From NCBI GenBank assembly GCA_963746735.1, contig CAVVCO010000032.1, positions 1 through 64,000 of the forward strand: 64,000 nt of DNA, read 5' to 3'. A program made the translations under genes and the position numbers. The DNA is from CAVSWT01 sp963746735. GTDB taxonomy: Bacteria > Bacteroidota > Ignavibacteria > Ignavibacteriales > Ignavibacteriaceae. Of this stretch, positions 48,995-60,070 are shown in pieces; position 1 is the first letter of the stretch, and each line of letters begins with the position of its first letter. Under the pieces are notes generated by a model. That model was not told the DNA's origin, did not search any database, and saw only the letters and a program-made list of their open reading frames with translations.

Positions 48995-49657
48995 TAGAAG
49001 GAATCTATGCATGATATTTTTTAATAAAAATGAAGGTAATAAATTCAAATAATAAAAAACGTTATAGTCTTGTTTAACCATCTCAACTGACATTACTTTT
49101 ACTTCATCTCCGTTTTGATTTGAATACATTTCCATAATCTGATTATTATCGTCAATAATTTTAATAACTTGCTTTGTAATCAAAATCTTTCCTATGACAT
49201 AGGATCATACGAAGTCCCAGTCATAGCTTAAGGTTTTCGAATCTTCGTCATAATTTCCTTTGCTGAGCATATAGCTTGTTCCCATATTATCAAGCCATAT
49301 ACTGAAAAATTCTTTTTTGGCATTATCATATCCATCAATGCTAAAGCCTTCAAAGGGCATTCCCATCATATTTCCTGTATGAGTTGTTTTGAAGTATCTG
49401 CCTCCTAAAAGAGATTCTGTTTTCGCGGTTCCTTCAATAACTTGGGGTTCCGCATTTGGATCCATCCAGTATTTTGTAACTGTTTTCCATTCACCAACAT
49501 TTTTTGCCATCATTTCATGGTAAGTTCCTGGAGTCATAAACTCCATCCACGCTTTTTGAGATTCATCCATTTCCTGGTTTTGATCTTGGGCAAAAATTGA
49601 TGTTAAAGAAAATAATACGGCGCCAAACAAAAAGAAGATAGTAAACCTAACCTTCAT
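48992..49657 (-). CDS. Secreted DUF1579-family protein (frameshifted)
   Basis: The signal peptide is IFFLFGAVLFSLTSIFAQ. The body reads NVGEWKTVTKYWMDPNAEPQ, TAKTESLLGGRYFKTTHTG, MPFEGFSIDGYDNAKKEFF and GTSYMLSKGNYDEDSKTLSY, the course of DUF1579. The ORF stops at 49205, but one base further the frame gives DPMS and then GKILITKQVIKIIDDNNQIM, the expected C-terminal part, so two small indels lie near 49190-49205. The last residues (VFYYLNLLPSFLLK) look out of frame again. The protein is about 200 residues and extracytoplasmic; no function is known for the family. Confidence 0.8.
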
Positions 49658-49784
49658 GACAGACTCCTATAAAAGTTATTATTGAAAAATTGAATTACTT
49701 ATTCTGGAAAAGAAAAGACGAAGGGAACAGGAACAATTTAGAGATTGATTAAAATAAAGTCAATTAAAATCTAACGAAGAAATT

Positions 49785-51075
49785 AGTCTTTTAACTCAGT
49801 TTTTAAAATGATAATTTTTTCAAGCTTGTCCATAGGAAAGATAGAACCGTCTTTATTATATGAATCCCATTGACTGTTAGCAATATAGTATAAATTGTTT
49901 TTAACAATAACTCCCAAAGTTGGCTCGTTGAAATTTGGGTTTGCCCTTTCAAGAATTTTATAGTTTGTGATGGAATCCAGATTTACTGATTTAAAAAATA
50001 TCTTGTTACTCTTTTAGGATGAACTCCGTTTTGAATGGCAACAACTATTATTATAAAAATAAAGTCCGTCTATTCCTTTTGTAGTACAATCTTTTGGTTC
50101 TGTTATATAAGTTAATTTTTTTGTGCTGATGTTTAACTTGTAAATACCGGAAGAATAATCGGCAAAAAATAATTCTTTTCCGTCATTCGAAAAATCCAGT
50201 CCTTGCAGCGAACCGAAATCATTATTCTCATAAAAAAGTTCTAATTCATTACTGTTATTTTTGATCAAATAAATTAGCCGGAGAATAACTATCGCTTATA
50301 TAAACATCGCCGTTTTTATTTATGGCAAGATCACCGAAATAATGTTTGTTGGAATCATTTGGAGCAAAATATTTTTTCAAAAGCTTTTTAGAATCCAGGT
50401 CATATTTGAAAACGGCATTTAATCCTTTAACACTTTCATCATATCCAATCATTTGTGGAATGGCCGTGCATGCCGCCCATAAGCAATCTATCTTTCGAAT
50501 TTATTTTTATCCCGTTTACGGCCAGCAGACTGTCTTGCTTTTCAGGAATAAAAATTTTTGAAATGCCATTTTGATCAATGAAATAATTTTTCTTTTGTGA
50601 ATACTTCCTAAATAAAAAATACCGGTATTTTCATCATAAGCAATTGATTCGGGATGCAAATCTTTTTCATCGATAGCAAAAGCAGTGCTGCTGGTATTGA
50701 TTGGTTTATTTAATTCTTTTATTTTTTTAAGAAGCGCTTTAAACTCATCCGAGTTTTTTATGTAAGAAAAGTCATTATCCTTTTCGATATTTTCATCAGC
50801 GCTTATTGCGATATATTTATTCAAATATTTTATAGCTTCATCTTTTTGATGATTTAATGAATAAGCGCAGGCAAGGTTATACATTATATGTGGCATTATC
50901 GCTTTTTAAAGAATCTAAAATTTATAAAGCAATCTAAAAATGTTAGAATAATTTTTATTCTTTATAAGCTGCCAAGCCTTGATTGTAATAATCTTGAATA
51001 ATTATTGCATTATTTTGCTGCGGATAAATTGTTGAAACGAAAAAAAACTAAAAAAAGAAGTAATAAATTTTTCAT
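49785..51075 (-). CDS. Exported TPR plus beta-propeller (SMP-30/NHL-like) protein, heavily frameshifted
   Basis: The ATG at 51075 lies one base behind the stop of the MBL gene. It opens a signal peptide (MKNLLLLFLVFF) interrupted in a T run. A TPR follows (YNQGLAAYKE, then YNLACAYSLNHQKDEAIKYL). From about residue 140 a propeller begins: DLHPESIAYDENTGIFYLGS, GLNAVFKYDLDSKKLLKKYF, YFGDLAINKNGDVYISDSYS and LQGLDFSNDGKELFFADYSS. The end is reached near 49785 (VIVKNNLYYIANSQWDSYNK, then MDKLEKIIILKTELKD). At least five frame changes are needed. It may sense or bind a ligand; there is no catalytic motif. Confidence 0.7.
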
Positions 51076-51076
51076 A

Positions 51077-52447
51077 TCAATCCTCAAAGATTATTTCTTT
51101 TCCAATTTCAGCACTGTAAACTTTCATTCCCTTAAACTTTGTTAATAATGTTTTTCCAACCCAGTCAATTGCCGGCGGGTCACCGTGAACTAAAATTGTT
51201 TCTTCCGGTTTTAATTTTTCCGCAATCTTAATTATTCCTTCTCTTCTTGAATGGGCACTAAATTTAAAATTTTCAATTGTACATTTAACTTCTTTTTCTG
51301 ATTCTTTCAATATAATTTTTGCCCCTTTTTTTGCTTTTGAAAAAATATAACCCGGAGTATTTTCTTCCATATATCCGACCGTAAATATTGCTGAATTATT
51401 TTGACTTGATCCATCTTTCAGCCAAATTATATGAAGCCGTTCCTTCAATCATCATCCCGCTTGAAGCGAGCACAATACAAGGCTGCTTAAAAAAATCTTC
51501 ATTACTTGTAGCTTCATATAAATTCTTTGTCGGGATTTGAAGCAGTTCAAATTCCGGGTCAATCATATTCACAACATATCTATTGTAATCATAAACACGA
51601 TTAATTTTATTTCCAATACCGCCTGTGTAAATTTCTGTTTGAACTAATTTCCTCTTAAGCATTAATTGCCATAGAGTAGCTAAAATTTCCTGCATTTTCC
51701 CCAAGTGAGAAAACCGGAATTAAAACTGAACCGCCATCATTTAATATTTTATTGATTGAATTGGCTAATCTTTCTGTTTCATCTTTCCAATTATTAAGCA
51801 GAATGAATCTGTGTTTCCGTATGTTGTTTCAGTAATCAGCAAATTAATTTTATTTGAAGGGAATGAAGCTCCTTTTATTAGTGATTGATTATCTAAATTA
51901 AAATCTCCGGAATAAAATATTTTTTTCTCTTTATACTTCAGCAAAATACCTGCTGAACCAAGTATATGTCCGGCATCAAAAAATTCTGCGGAAATATCAT
52001 CACGAGCTTTTATGCTTATAACCGTTGACAATAAATTCTTTATTGTACGATTGATATTCAATTGATTGAATTAATAAATCAATTTCATCATGTGAATATA
52101 CTTTTAGACTTTCTTCATCGCTTAACTGCTGTTTAAGAATTGAAACGGAATTATGAAGTGTAAGCTCGGCAATTGCCCGGGTTTGTGGAGTGGTAATAAT
52201 TTTAATATAAGGAAACTGTTTGACCAGGAAAGGTAAAGCACTAATATGGTCTTGATGTGCATGTGATATTAAAACGAAATCAATTTCTTTTTCTTTGATA
52301 AGGTTAAAATTAGGAAGTGCCTCTAATCCAATTTTTTGCGGATGCATTCCGCAGTCTAAAATTATTCCCGTTCCATCTAATATTTAAATAAAAACAGCTT
52401 GCCCCAATTTCGTTTGCCCCGCCGAGTGGTAGAAATAGAATTTTCAA
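51077..52447 (-). CDS. MBL-fold beta-CASP RNase-like hydrolase (several frameshifts)
   Basis: The probable start is the TTG at 52447, overlapping the TGA of the antiporter gene. Read through the breaks (near 52375, 52020, 51750 and 51430) it gives KILFLPLGGANEIGASCFYL, DGTGIILDCGMHPQKIGLEA, the zinc motif LISHAHQDHISALP, FDAGHILGSAGILLKYKEKK, YSGDFNLDN and, in the beta-CASP part, CIVLASSGMMIEGTASYNLA and FSAHSRREGIIKIAEKLKPE with ILVHGDPPA. This order is that of the RNA-processing MBL family (RMMBL). It is about 455 residues and probably cytoplasmic; the substrate is unproven. Confidence 0.85.
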
Positions 52448-54252
52448 AAAGGTTTATCCTTGTCTTCTTGAATCAAACTAATTAAAATATCACCTTCGCT
52501 TGGTTTCGGTTGATTATCTTTTGTAAAAATGGATAGTTCATGCTCTTCATCAATAATCATAAGAGGAATTGATTTATATTTTCCATTTTGTTCGATAAAA
52601 GAATTATAATCAAATTTTTCAGTAATATTTGTTGACTTAACTATCATGCCATTGTTTAAATCATTTAACAACCTGAAAAAAGTTAAGTCGCTTCCAAATA
52701 ATATTTGTGAACGTAAGTCTTTTGATACTTTTTTATCCGCATTATTTTCATTTTCTTCGAAAGATAATTGATAAACATTATCACTTCCAAATACTTTAGA
52801 AAAATGCATAGCAGCAAGAGAGTTTACCTCATTGTTTGACGTAAGTGCAAGCAATTTTCCAATTCCATTTAAATCTATTTCTTCAACAATACTATCGGAA
52901 ATAACACTCCCGTAATAAGTAGAAAATCCCCCCATCCTTGCTTCACTAATATTTGACCAGTTTGTATCGACAATTAAAACATTTAATCCCTCTTTTTTTA
53001 GTACGCGTCCTAATGACATTGCAAATTTGTTTGCGCCAATGAGCATGCATCCTTGAGGATTGGGCGATGATATTTTAAGCCATTTAGCAAGGGGCATTGC
53101 ACTTAAGCCGTAAATCGTTATGGTAATAATTATTACTAAAAACATTATTGGCAGCAAATACTCTGCTTCACTCATGCCGGCATTTGTTAATTTGATGGTA
53201 AACAATGAAGCTACTGCAGCGGCAACTATTCCACGGGGAGCCATCCAGGATAAATATATTTTTTCTTTCCAATTAACTTTCGAATTAAATGTAGAAGCAT
53301 AAACGGATAAAGGCCTGATTACAAACATCAAAGCAGCGACAAAAATGAAGCTGTTTAAATTAAGCATTTCTAAATCAGAAATTTTTAACCTTGCAGCAAG
53401 AATTATAAAAAGAAATGAAAGCAGAAGTACTCTTAGATTTTCTTTAAATTCAATTATATGTTTCACTGTAACAGATTTTTGGTTAGCTAAAAAAACACCC
53501 ATCACAGTTACGGCTAAAAGGCCGCTTTCCATTTGAATTAAATTTGAAACTGCAAAAACACTAACTACTAAAGCCAATGAAATTGAGTTATGAAGGAAAT
53601 CGGGAATCAATTTATATTTTAGCAACAGCAGCACAAAATATCCTCCTGCAAATCCCACAGTTCCACTTAGAATTAGGGTCTTTAAAATTCCGAAAATAAG
53701 TGTTGTGCTTGCGTGAACAAAACCTGAGGAAATAATTACTTCAAAAACTAAAATAGCCAGTACTGCCCCGATTGAATCATTAATTATTCCTTCCCATTTT
53801 AAAAGTGAATTAACCTGGTAAGATGGTTTTACAAATCTCAGTATAGGCATTATTACGGTTGGGCCCGTAACAACTAAAATTGCGCCTAATAAAATGCTAA
53901 GAGAAATATTCATTCCAAGGATATAATATGCAGATAAGGAAGTAAGCAGCCAGGTTATAGCAATCCCAATGGTTATTAAGCTAATTACTACTTTTCCAAC
54001 AGATTTAAGCTCTGAAATTTTTAAGCTTAATCCGCCTTCAAACAATATTATTGCAACCGAAATTGAAACTAAAGGAAATAATAAGTTTCCGAAATAACGA
54101 TCTGGCTCAATCAATCCGGAAATTGGCCCGGCTAAAAAACCAGCAATTAATAGTAGCAATATTGATGGAAGCCTAAAGCGCCAGGCAAGCCATTGAGCTA
54201 ATATTCCGAAAAATATAATTAATGCTAAACCGGTTATAAAATTTATATTCAA
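52444..54252 (-). CDS. CPA1-type cation:proton antiporter with TrkA-N (RCK) domain
   Basis: This intact 602-residue protein has about twelve membrane helices in residues 1-390 (FITGLALIIFFGILAQWLAW at the start) and NhaP-like ion-site surroundings (LLKWEGIINDSIGAVLAILV). A cytosolic RCK_N domain follows (GCMLIGANKFAMSLGRVLKK, then NVLIVDTNWSNISEARMGGF), which binds a nucleotide and gates the transporter. It exchanges Na+ or K+ for H+ in the inner membrane. It heads the operon with the MBL and propeller genes. Confidence 0.92.
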   Translation of the reverse strand: MNINFITGLALIIFFGILAQWLAWRFRLPSILLLLIAGFLAGPISGLIEPDRYFGNLLFPLVSISVAIILFEGGLSLKISELKSVGKVVISLITIGIAITWLLTSLSAYYILGMNISLSILLGAILVVTGPTVIMPILRFVKPSYQVNSLLKWEGIINDSIGAVLAILVFEVIISSGFVHASTTLIFGILKTLILSGTVGFAGGYFVLLLLKYKLIPDFLHNSISLALVVSVFAVSNLIQMESGLLAVTVMGVFLANQKSVTVKHIIEFKENLRVLLLSFLFIILAARLKISDLEMLNLNSFIFVAALMFVIRPLSVYASTFNSKVNWKEKIYLSWMAPRGIVAAAVASLFTIKLTNAGMSEAEYLLPIMFLVIIITITIYGLSAMPLAKWLKISSPNPQGCMLIGANKFAMSLGRVLKKEGLNVLIVDTNWSNISEARMGGFSTYYGSVISDSIVEEIDLNGIGKLLALTSNNEVNSLAAMHFSKVFGSDNVYQLSFEENENNADKKVSKDLRSQILFGSDLTFFRLLNDLNNGMIVKSTNITEKFDYNSFIEQNGKYKSIPLMIIDEEHELSIFTKDNQPKPSEGDILISLIQEDKDKPF

Positions 54253-54394
54253 AAATTCTCCAAAACAGGTTTATCTTTTGTGTTGAAATTTAAAGAAATG
54301 AATAATTGAGTTAATATAGAAAATTTTTATAAAGAAACAGTAATTAATAAAATGCTTGAGAAATTAAAGAAGAGAAATTTAAATCCCTCCGATA

Positions 54395-55978
54395 TTATTT
54401 TATTAATTGCAATAGATTAATTGATTTATTTTTTATCTCCTGCTTTGAGGGAACTTTGTTCATTATCATTAGCGCTTCGATTGCATCCATTTCCTTGTTG
54501 TGGCCGCATGCCGCAGCTGCAAGTAACATGTCATCTTGAAAATAAAATGTTATAAATTTTTGAGATTTGATTTCTCCCCAGGTAATAATATCATTCCATT
54601 TTTCAGCATGGCCAACATACCTCAGAGTAGTTCCGGCTTGTACAGTCCAAAAGAAAGGAACACTTTTAAATTCGGTTTTAACACCAGCCATATTAAACCC
54701 GGCTATTCTGCCTTGCTGTTCTGCTGTGCGCCAGTGTTCAATCCGTATTTGTGTGTTAGTAACAGAATTGTGAAAATTAACAATGTCGCCGGCGGCATAT
54801 ATATTTTCTTCTACTTCAAAGTATTTATTTACATTAATGCTGCCATTTTTCCCCAAATCAAAGTCTGACATAAATGAAGTTTCCGGCCTAACTCCAATCC
54901 CGACTAAAACAATATCAACATCCAAACTTTCACCGTTTTTAAGAATTACTTTTTCAACTTTAGTTTTGCCTTCAAATTTTTCTGCGCCGTTTTTTAGTTT
55001 AAATTTTATTCCGTTTTTTTCATGTAATGATTTAATCATGTTTCCTAATTCTTCCCCAAAAACATTTTTAAACGGAACATCTTCTAAACCAATCACTGTT
55101 ATGTCGGCATTCAATCTTTTTCTTAAACTATCGGCAGCTTCAAGAGCGATAAAACTTGAACCGATTATTGCAATTTTGGATTCATTATTCGCCGCTTCAA
55201 TTATATTGTCTGAATCATCATGGCTTCTTAAATAAAAAATATTTGTCAGATTGGAGCCAGGAATATTTAGTTTAATTGGAGATCCACCGGAGGCAATTAA
55301 TAATTTATTGTAACTAATCTCATCTTCGTTTTCGAGGATAACAACTTTTTTTGCTTTATTAATTCCGGCGACTTTTTCCTGGTAAACAATATTAATATCG
55401 TTATCATCATAAAATTCTTTTGGCCTAAGCGGCATCCATTCTTCTTCTGCTTCACCTGAAAGATAATCTTTGCTTAAGTTAGGACGGTCATATGGAATTC
55501 TATTTTCTTGAGTAATAATTGTAATTCCGCCCGTATAGCCGGCTTCTCTCATTGCCTGGGCAGCAGAATTTCCTGCCGCACCTCCGCCTATAATTACATT
55601 TGTAACTAAATTACCTTTATCTCTTTTTGACATTGAAGGCGTTCTTGAGGCTTGAAGCTCTTCCGGAAGCACTACTATTATTTCATCATTTTTTATTTTT
55701 ATTTCATAATTAGGCAAGGAATCTAATGCTGGTGGTTCAATTAAATCTCCGTTTTTTGCGCTAAAGCAAGCATGGTGCCATGGACAGATAATTTTATCCT
55801 CAAATAAAACTCCTTCATCAAGAGGTGCGCCATAATGAGTGCAGTTTGAACCAATGGCAAATATTTTATTATTAACTTTAGTAATTAAAATTTTATTTTC
55901 TTTATCAATTTCAACGGCTTTCATTTCGCCGTTATTTATTTGATCTACTTTGCCAGCATTAAATTCTTTATACCTCAT
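54395..55978 (-). CDS. Rieske 2Fe-2S ferredoxin fused to FAD pyridine-nucleotide reductase (AIFM3-like)
   Basis: This intact 527-residue fusion has an N-terminal Rieske domain (SNCTHYGAPLDEG; IICPWHHACFSAKNGDLIEP) with the Cys-x-His and Cys-x2-His cluster ligands. Residues 125-450 are a two-dinucleotide-fold flavoprotein: NVIIGGGAAGNSAAQAMREA, KIAIIGSSFIALEAADSLRK, VDIVLVGIGVRPETSF and NIYAAGDIVNF. A dimer domain closes it. It moves electrons between NAD(P)H and a partner, with the Rieske centre built in. SodC and zwf lie just upstream on the same strand; a stress or redox link is an inference. Confidence 0.92.
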   Translation of the reverse strand: MRYKEFNAGKVDQINNGEMKAVEIDKENKILITKVNNKIFAIGSNCTHYGAPLDEGVLFEDKIICPWHHACFSAKNGDLIEPPALDSLPNYEIKIKNDEIIVVLPEELQASRTPSMSKRDKGNLVTNVIIGGGAAGNSAAQAMREAGYTGGITIITQENRIPYDRPNLSKDYLSGEAEEEWMPLRPKEFYDDNDINIVYQEKVAGINKAKKVVILENEDEISYNKLLIASGGSPIKLNIPGSNLTNIFYLRSHDDSDNIIEAANNESKIAIIGSSFIALEAADSLRKRLNADITVIGLEDVPFKNVFGEELGNMIKSLHEKNGIKFKLKNGAEKFEGKTKVEKVILKNGESLDVDIVLVGIGVRPETSFMSDFDLGKNGSINVNKYFEVEENIYAAGDIVNFHNSVTNTQIRIEHWRTAEQQGRIAGFNMAGVKTEFKSVPFFWTVQAGTTLRYVGHAEKWNDIITWGEIKSQKFITFYFQDDMLLAAAACGHNKEMDAIEALMIMNKVPSKQEIKNKSINLLQLIK

Positions 55979-56019
55979 AATTAACCTAACTTATTTAAAA
56001 TAAATCCGAATGAAATATT

Positions 56020-56601
56020 TTATTTTGCAATTCCTATAACTCCGCAGGCTACACGTTTACCGGCATTACCTGTCGGCTGAGTATGTAAATCATCTTCACC
56101 TGCATGAATAACAATACCTCTTCCAATGATAGAATTTTTGCCTGAGAAAGAAATAACATGATCTGTCCATTCATAATGAGCTTTCCCATCTTTGCCGGCA
56201 ACTAAGTTTCCCAAATCACCAACATGCCGGTGCTCATCAGTCGGTGCGCCGTGAGGCTGGTTTGTCGGATTAAAGTGCCCGCCCGTCGAAGTTCCGTCTG
56301 GTGCTGTGCAATCGCCGTATTCATGAATATGAAATCCATGTTTACCGGGAGTCAATCCTTCTATATCTGCAACTACTTTTATGCTATCCCCTTCTTTTGT
56401 AAAGGTAACAACCCCTTTTACATCACTCCCTTCGGTTGGATGAATTACACAAACAGCTTTTGTAATTCCGGAATCACCTTTGAGCTGATAATTATTTTCT
56501 TCTTGAGAGAATTTTTTTTCCGAACGCTGGTTACAGCCAATCACAGAAATAAATGTTATTGATAATAACATTGCAAAGAGTGCTTTAAATCTTACCGACA
56601 T
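56020..56601 (-). CDS. sodC: Copper-zinc superoxide dismutase, lipoprotein
   Basis: This intact 193-residue protein has a lipobox signal (FISVIGC). The Cu/Zn ligands are all seen: GFHIHEYGDC (two His and the disulfide Cys), GGHFNPTNQPHG, EHRHVGDLGN and IVIHAGEDDLHTQPTGNAGK, RVACGVIGIAK at the end. It removes superoxide outside the cytoplasm, anchored in a membrane. It lies 42 bases from the Rieske gene and 40 from zwf, so a shared transcript is possible. Confidence 0.95.
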   Translation of the reverse strand: MSVRFKALFAMLLSITFISVIGCNQRSEKKFSQEENNYQLKGDSGITKAVCVIHPTEGSDVKGVVTFTKEGDSIKVVADIEGLTPGKHGFHIHEYGDCTAPDGTSTGGHFNPTNQPHGAPTDEHRHVGDLGNLVAGKDGKAHYEWTDHVISFSGKNSIIGRGIVIHAGEDDLHTQPTGNAGKRVACGVIGIAK

Positions 56602-56641
56602 TTTTATTACTCCTTAAAATTTTATTATAAAGTTAACTAAT

Positions 56642-58175
56642 TTATTTGCTATCATTATTACTCCATTTCCTTCCGTCATTTATAATCAATTTATCAGCAT
56701 CATCCGGTCCCCATGAACCGGATTTATAATTTGGAAATTTAATCCACGTCTTCTTTTCCCATTCTGAAATTATCGGATCAAGCAATGACCATGCTTTGTA
56801 AATCCAATCAGCAGTTGGAAACAATGTCTGATCTCCTATCAATGCATCATAAATTAGCCATTGATAGGCATTTGGCGGCTCTTCAATTCCAAATGCAGTT
56901 GCATATTCAAAATTCATATCAACAGGAGTTAAATCTAAATTCGGGCCTGGTTTTTTTGCCGTAAACTTATAATAGATCCCTTCATTTGGCTGAATTTGAA
57001 ATGTTAAAACATTATGCTCCTTTTCTTTTTCTTTATCATAAGGAAACATTAAATGCGGAGTCGGTTTAAATTTAATTCTAACTTCGGTTAACTTTTTGTT
57101 TAGCCTTTTACCGGATCTTAAATAAAAAGGAACACCGGCCCATCTCCAGTTATCTAAATAAATTCTTAATGCTGCATAAGTTGGTGTATCGGAGGTTGGA
57201 TTAACATTTTCTTCTTTTCGATATGCAGCAACTTTTTCTCCCTTAACTTCACCTGAATCATACTGGCCAAAAACTATATCTTCTTTTTTTATTTTACAGA
57301 CTGCTTCAAGCACCTGTAAAGTTTCGCTTCTTAATGAATTTGCATTGTAATTTACCGGCGGCTCAATGGCTGTTATACACATTAACTGGAATAAATGATT
57401 TTGAATCATGTCTCTCATTATTCCGATTTTTTCATAGAACCCGGCACGAGTCCCGATTCCAATATCTTCAGAAACAGTAATTTGAATGCTGTCGATATAA
57501 TTCCTATTCCAGATTGGCTCATAGCCAGGGTTTGCAAATCTGAATACTAGCATATTTTGAACTGTTTCTTTTCCTAGAAAATGATCCACTCTAAAAATTT
57601 GATCTTCACCAAAAACTTTATGAATATCTTTATCAAGTTCTCTTGCTGATTTTTCATCCCAGCCAAAAGGTTTTTCAATTATTATTCTTCTCCATCCTTT
57701 TTCACTTCTTGAAAGTTTTGAATCACCCAATTCCATTAATAACTTTTGAATAGAACACTGGCGAGACAGCAAGATGGAACAAAACATTATCATCAATATT
57801 TTTTTCCGATTGAATTTTTCGTATTTGTGATGAAAGATTTTTAAAAGACTCCTCTGCTTTTTTTACAAAATCACCCTGGACATAATATAAATTTTCGGCA
57901 AAGCTTTTCCATTTTGAATCGTTAAGTGATTTCACTTTTTCAACTGCAGTTTTCATTTCATCTCTATAGCCTTTATCATCGAAATCAACTCTATCGAATC
58001 CGATGATTGAAAATTTCTTAGGTAGAAAGTTTAAACAGTAAAGTGCAAAAAGTGCCGGTAATAATTCTTTATGTGCAAGGTCTCCTGACGCCCCGAATAT
58101 TACAATTATACTTGATGAAGGAATTTGAACATTGCCCATTCCTTTTTCTTTAGAAACAATATGTCCTTTATTCAT
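56642..58175 (-). CDS. zwf: Glucose-6-phosphate dehydrogenase (one frameshift)
   Basis: The N-terminal piece (from 58175) has the NADP fold IVIFGASGDLAHKELLPALF and ends near 57723. The C-terminal piece continues from about 57740 with RRIIIEKPFGWDEKSARELD, the substrate and catalytic site FRVDHFLGKETVQNMLVFRF, IQITVSEDIGIGTRAGFYEK and WRWAGVPFYLRSGKRLNKK. The break falls in VSPVFYSKVINGIG / LMELGDSKLSRSEKG. The joined length is about 510 residues, normal for Zwf. It is the entry step of the oxidative pentose-phosphate path and supplies NADPH. Confidence 0.95.
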
Positions 58176-58322
58176 TTATAAACCTGGATAGAAATTTGTT
58201 AGTGTTTTTGTTAATGAACAGAAAGTTAACTACTTGAAAATCAAATAGTTGTAACGCATATCAAGATAATATTTTAATAATGAAGGTAAAGCGTTTATTT
58301 GAATTTTATATCTTTGGATGAC

Positions 58323-58919
58323 TTAACAATTGATTCCATTAAATAAAAAAGAAACTTGTCTTAGTGTTAAAGCTTGATCAAATTCAGTTATAGAAGAAAT
58401 AGAATCTGCGGGAATAATGATGTTATACCATCGCAGTCCAGCTGAAGCTGCGGTTTGCGCAACACAAATATTAGAAACAGTTCCAGTTATAATTAAGTTT
58501 TCAATGTTCCATACATTTGAGAGATAATGATTTAAAGTTGTTCCATAAAACCCATCGTATCTGTTTTTCTGGAAAACCATTTCATTCTTATTTGGTTTTA
58601 ACTCTTTAATTATTTCCCAGCCCCAGCTATCTTTTTCACAATGCTTCGGCCAAATTTTCCATTCTTTATCATTTGTGAAGTGCGTGTCCTGAGTATAACA
58701 GACTATAACATTTTTACTTCGAGCTGCAGTTACTAATCTTTTTATATTTGAAACAGTTTCTTTTGCAGCAGGGACGAGAAGGCTCCCTTTATCTTTAACA
58801 AAATCATTTTGCATATCAACGATGATTAATGCTGTTTTAGTTTTAGGGAGAGTAACATTTTTCTTTATCGGAATTTCAGGAACATCTACTTTATCTAAGG
58901 GCAAAAAATTAAAGCTCAT
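58323..58919 (-). CDS. Isochorismatase/nicotinamidase-like cysteine hydrolase
   Basis: This intact 198-residue protein has the catalytic Asp in TALIIVDMQNDFVKDKGSLL, the Lys in NEMVFQKNRYDGFYGTTLNH and the Cys in LIITGTVSNICVAQTAASAG. CYTQDTHFTNDKEWKIWPKH resembles the metal-site segment of nicotinamidases, but the metal ligands are not all evident, so pncA is not assigned. It hydrolyses an amide or ester in the cytoplasm. It is a monocistronic gene. Confidence 0.88.
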   Translation of the reverse strand: MSFNFLPLDKVDVPEIPIKKNVTLPKTKTALIIVDMQNDFVKDKGSLLVPAAKETVSNIKRLVTAARSKNVIVCYTQDTHFTNDKEWKIWPKHCEKDSWGWEIIKELKPNKNEMVFQKNRYDGFYGTTLNHYLSNVWNIENLIITGTVSNICVAQTAASAGLRWYNIIIPADSISSITEFDQALTLRQVSFLFNGINC

Positions 58920-59107
58920 ATTGTTTTTCCTATTTATTATGTTTGGCAGTGAGTTTTAACAGAAAGAATAGCACACAAATTATTATGACAATTAAGATCA
59001 GCACAAATCATAGCAAACATAATGATCAGTGTTCTATCTATGAGTTTCTGATTTCATTATATGCTTAAAAATTATATAACTTAAAATCAAAAAGAATTAA
59101 TTTCAAT

Positions 59108-59533
59108 TTAGTCTTCATCAATAGAATGGGTCTTTTTCAATTCCGATTTTTGTTTCGCTTTTTGTGAAAGCAATTCATAAAACTTGTGAAGAATTTCTAA
59201 TTCAGCTTCAGTTAGATCTTCCACATCAACTAGGCGATTACTTGCGGTTGCAGAAGATGCAATTAGTTCATTCAGCTTAAGATGAACCGCAAGCGAATCC
59301 TTGTTCTGTGATCTTTGAATTAAAAAGACCATCATAAAGGTTATTATGGTTGTGCCTGTATTAATAACCAATTGCCAGGTATCGGAGTAATTAAATACCG
59401 GGCCTGTTACAATCCACGCTATAACGATAAAAAATGAAATTGAAAATGCTTCGGTACTTCCGGTGAATTTTGTCATTATGTGTGCGAAGTGGTCAAACCT
59501 ATCGCTGATTGTTGTGTGTTCTTTATGTTTCAT
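59108..59533 (-). CDS. Low-affinity iron permease family protein
   Basis: This intact 141-residue protein has the family opening FDHFAHIMTKFTGSTEAFSI, two membrane helices (SFFIVIAWIVTGPVFNYSDTW; INTGTTIITFMMVFLIQRSQ) and NKDSLAVHLKLNELIASSAT. This fits PF04120, named after yeast Fet4, though bacterial members are short and iron transport is not shown for them. The tail is charged and cytosolic. Confidence 0.85.
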   Translation of the reverse strand: MKHKEHTTISDRFDHFAHIMTKFTGSTEAFSISFFIVIAWIVTGPVFNYSDTWQLVINTGTTIITFMMVFLIQRSQNKDSLAVHLKLNELIASSATASNRLVDVEDLTEAELEILHKFYELLSQKAKQKSELKKTHSIDED

Positions 59534-59797
59534 TTTATTTTTCCATGAATTATTTTTTAAGTTTTTGTTTAAATAATAACAACCAATTTGTTAAACAAAT
59601 GTGACGGTAAAATATTGATTATATAATTTATTAAGATAAATTAAAATTACTTTTTATAGGATATTAAATTCAATTCCAAATAAAAAGGTTTTGTCACTTT
59701 TTTGTGCGGCAGCATACTTAATTGCTAAGAGAATTAGGTAGAAATATTATCTTGTTTAGGTTTGAAAAAATAACTTTCTTTGTAAAACGAGGATCTA

Positions 59798-60070
59798 ATG
59801 AAATTTAACAAGCGGCAGAAGAGAACTATGGTAATTGCATTATTTTTAATTGCAATTGCTTTAGTGGTTTGGATAGCGTATGGAGCTAATATTTTTACAA
59901 AGACGAAAGTATTGGTTGAAAGAAAAGATGAATTATTTGGCACGACTTATAAAGAATGGCAGGATAAATTAGTGCTGGGGTTGGATTATATTTCTGTATT
60001 TATGGGTGCTGTAGTTGTTATTGCGGGAGTTTTTTTATTCAAATTTAAATCTCATAAAAAGGAGAATTGA
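59798..60070 (+). CDS. Small two-helix membrane protein in front of the YceI gene
   Basis: This 90-residue protein has two hydrophobic segments (TMVIALFLIAIALVVWIAYG and YISVFMGAVVVIAGVFLFKF) and a lysine-rich end. Its stop overlaps the YceI start by one base (TGATG), so the two are coupled. CGAGGA precedes the ATG. I know no family name; a cytochrome-like or chaperone role is not supported by any motif. Confidence 0.7.
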   Translation: MKFNKRQKRTMVIALFLIAIALVVWIAYGANIFTKTKVLVERKDELFGTTYKEWQDKLVLGLDYISVFMGAVVVIAGVFLFKFKSHKKEN

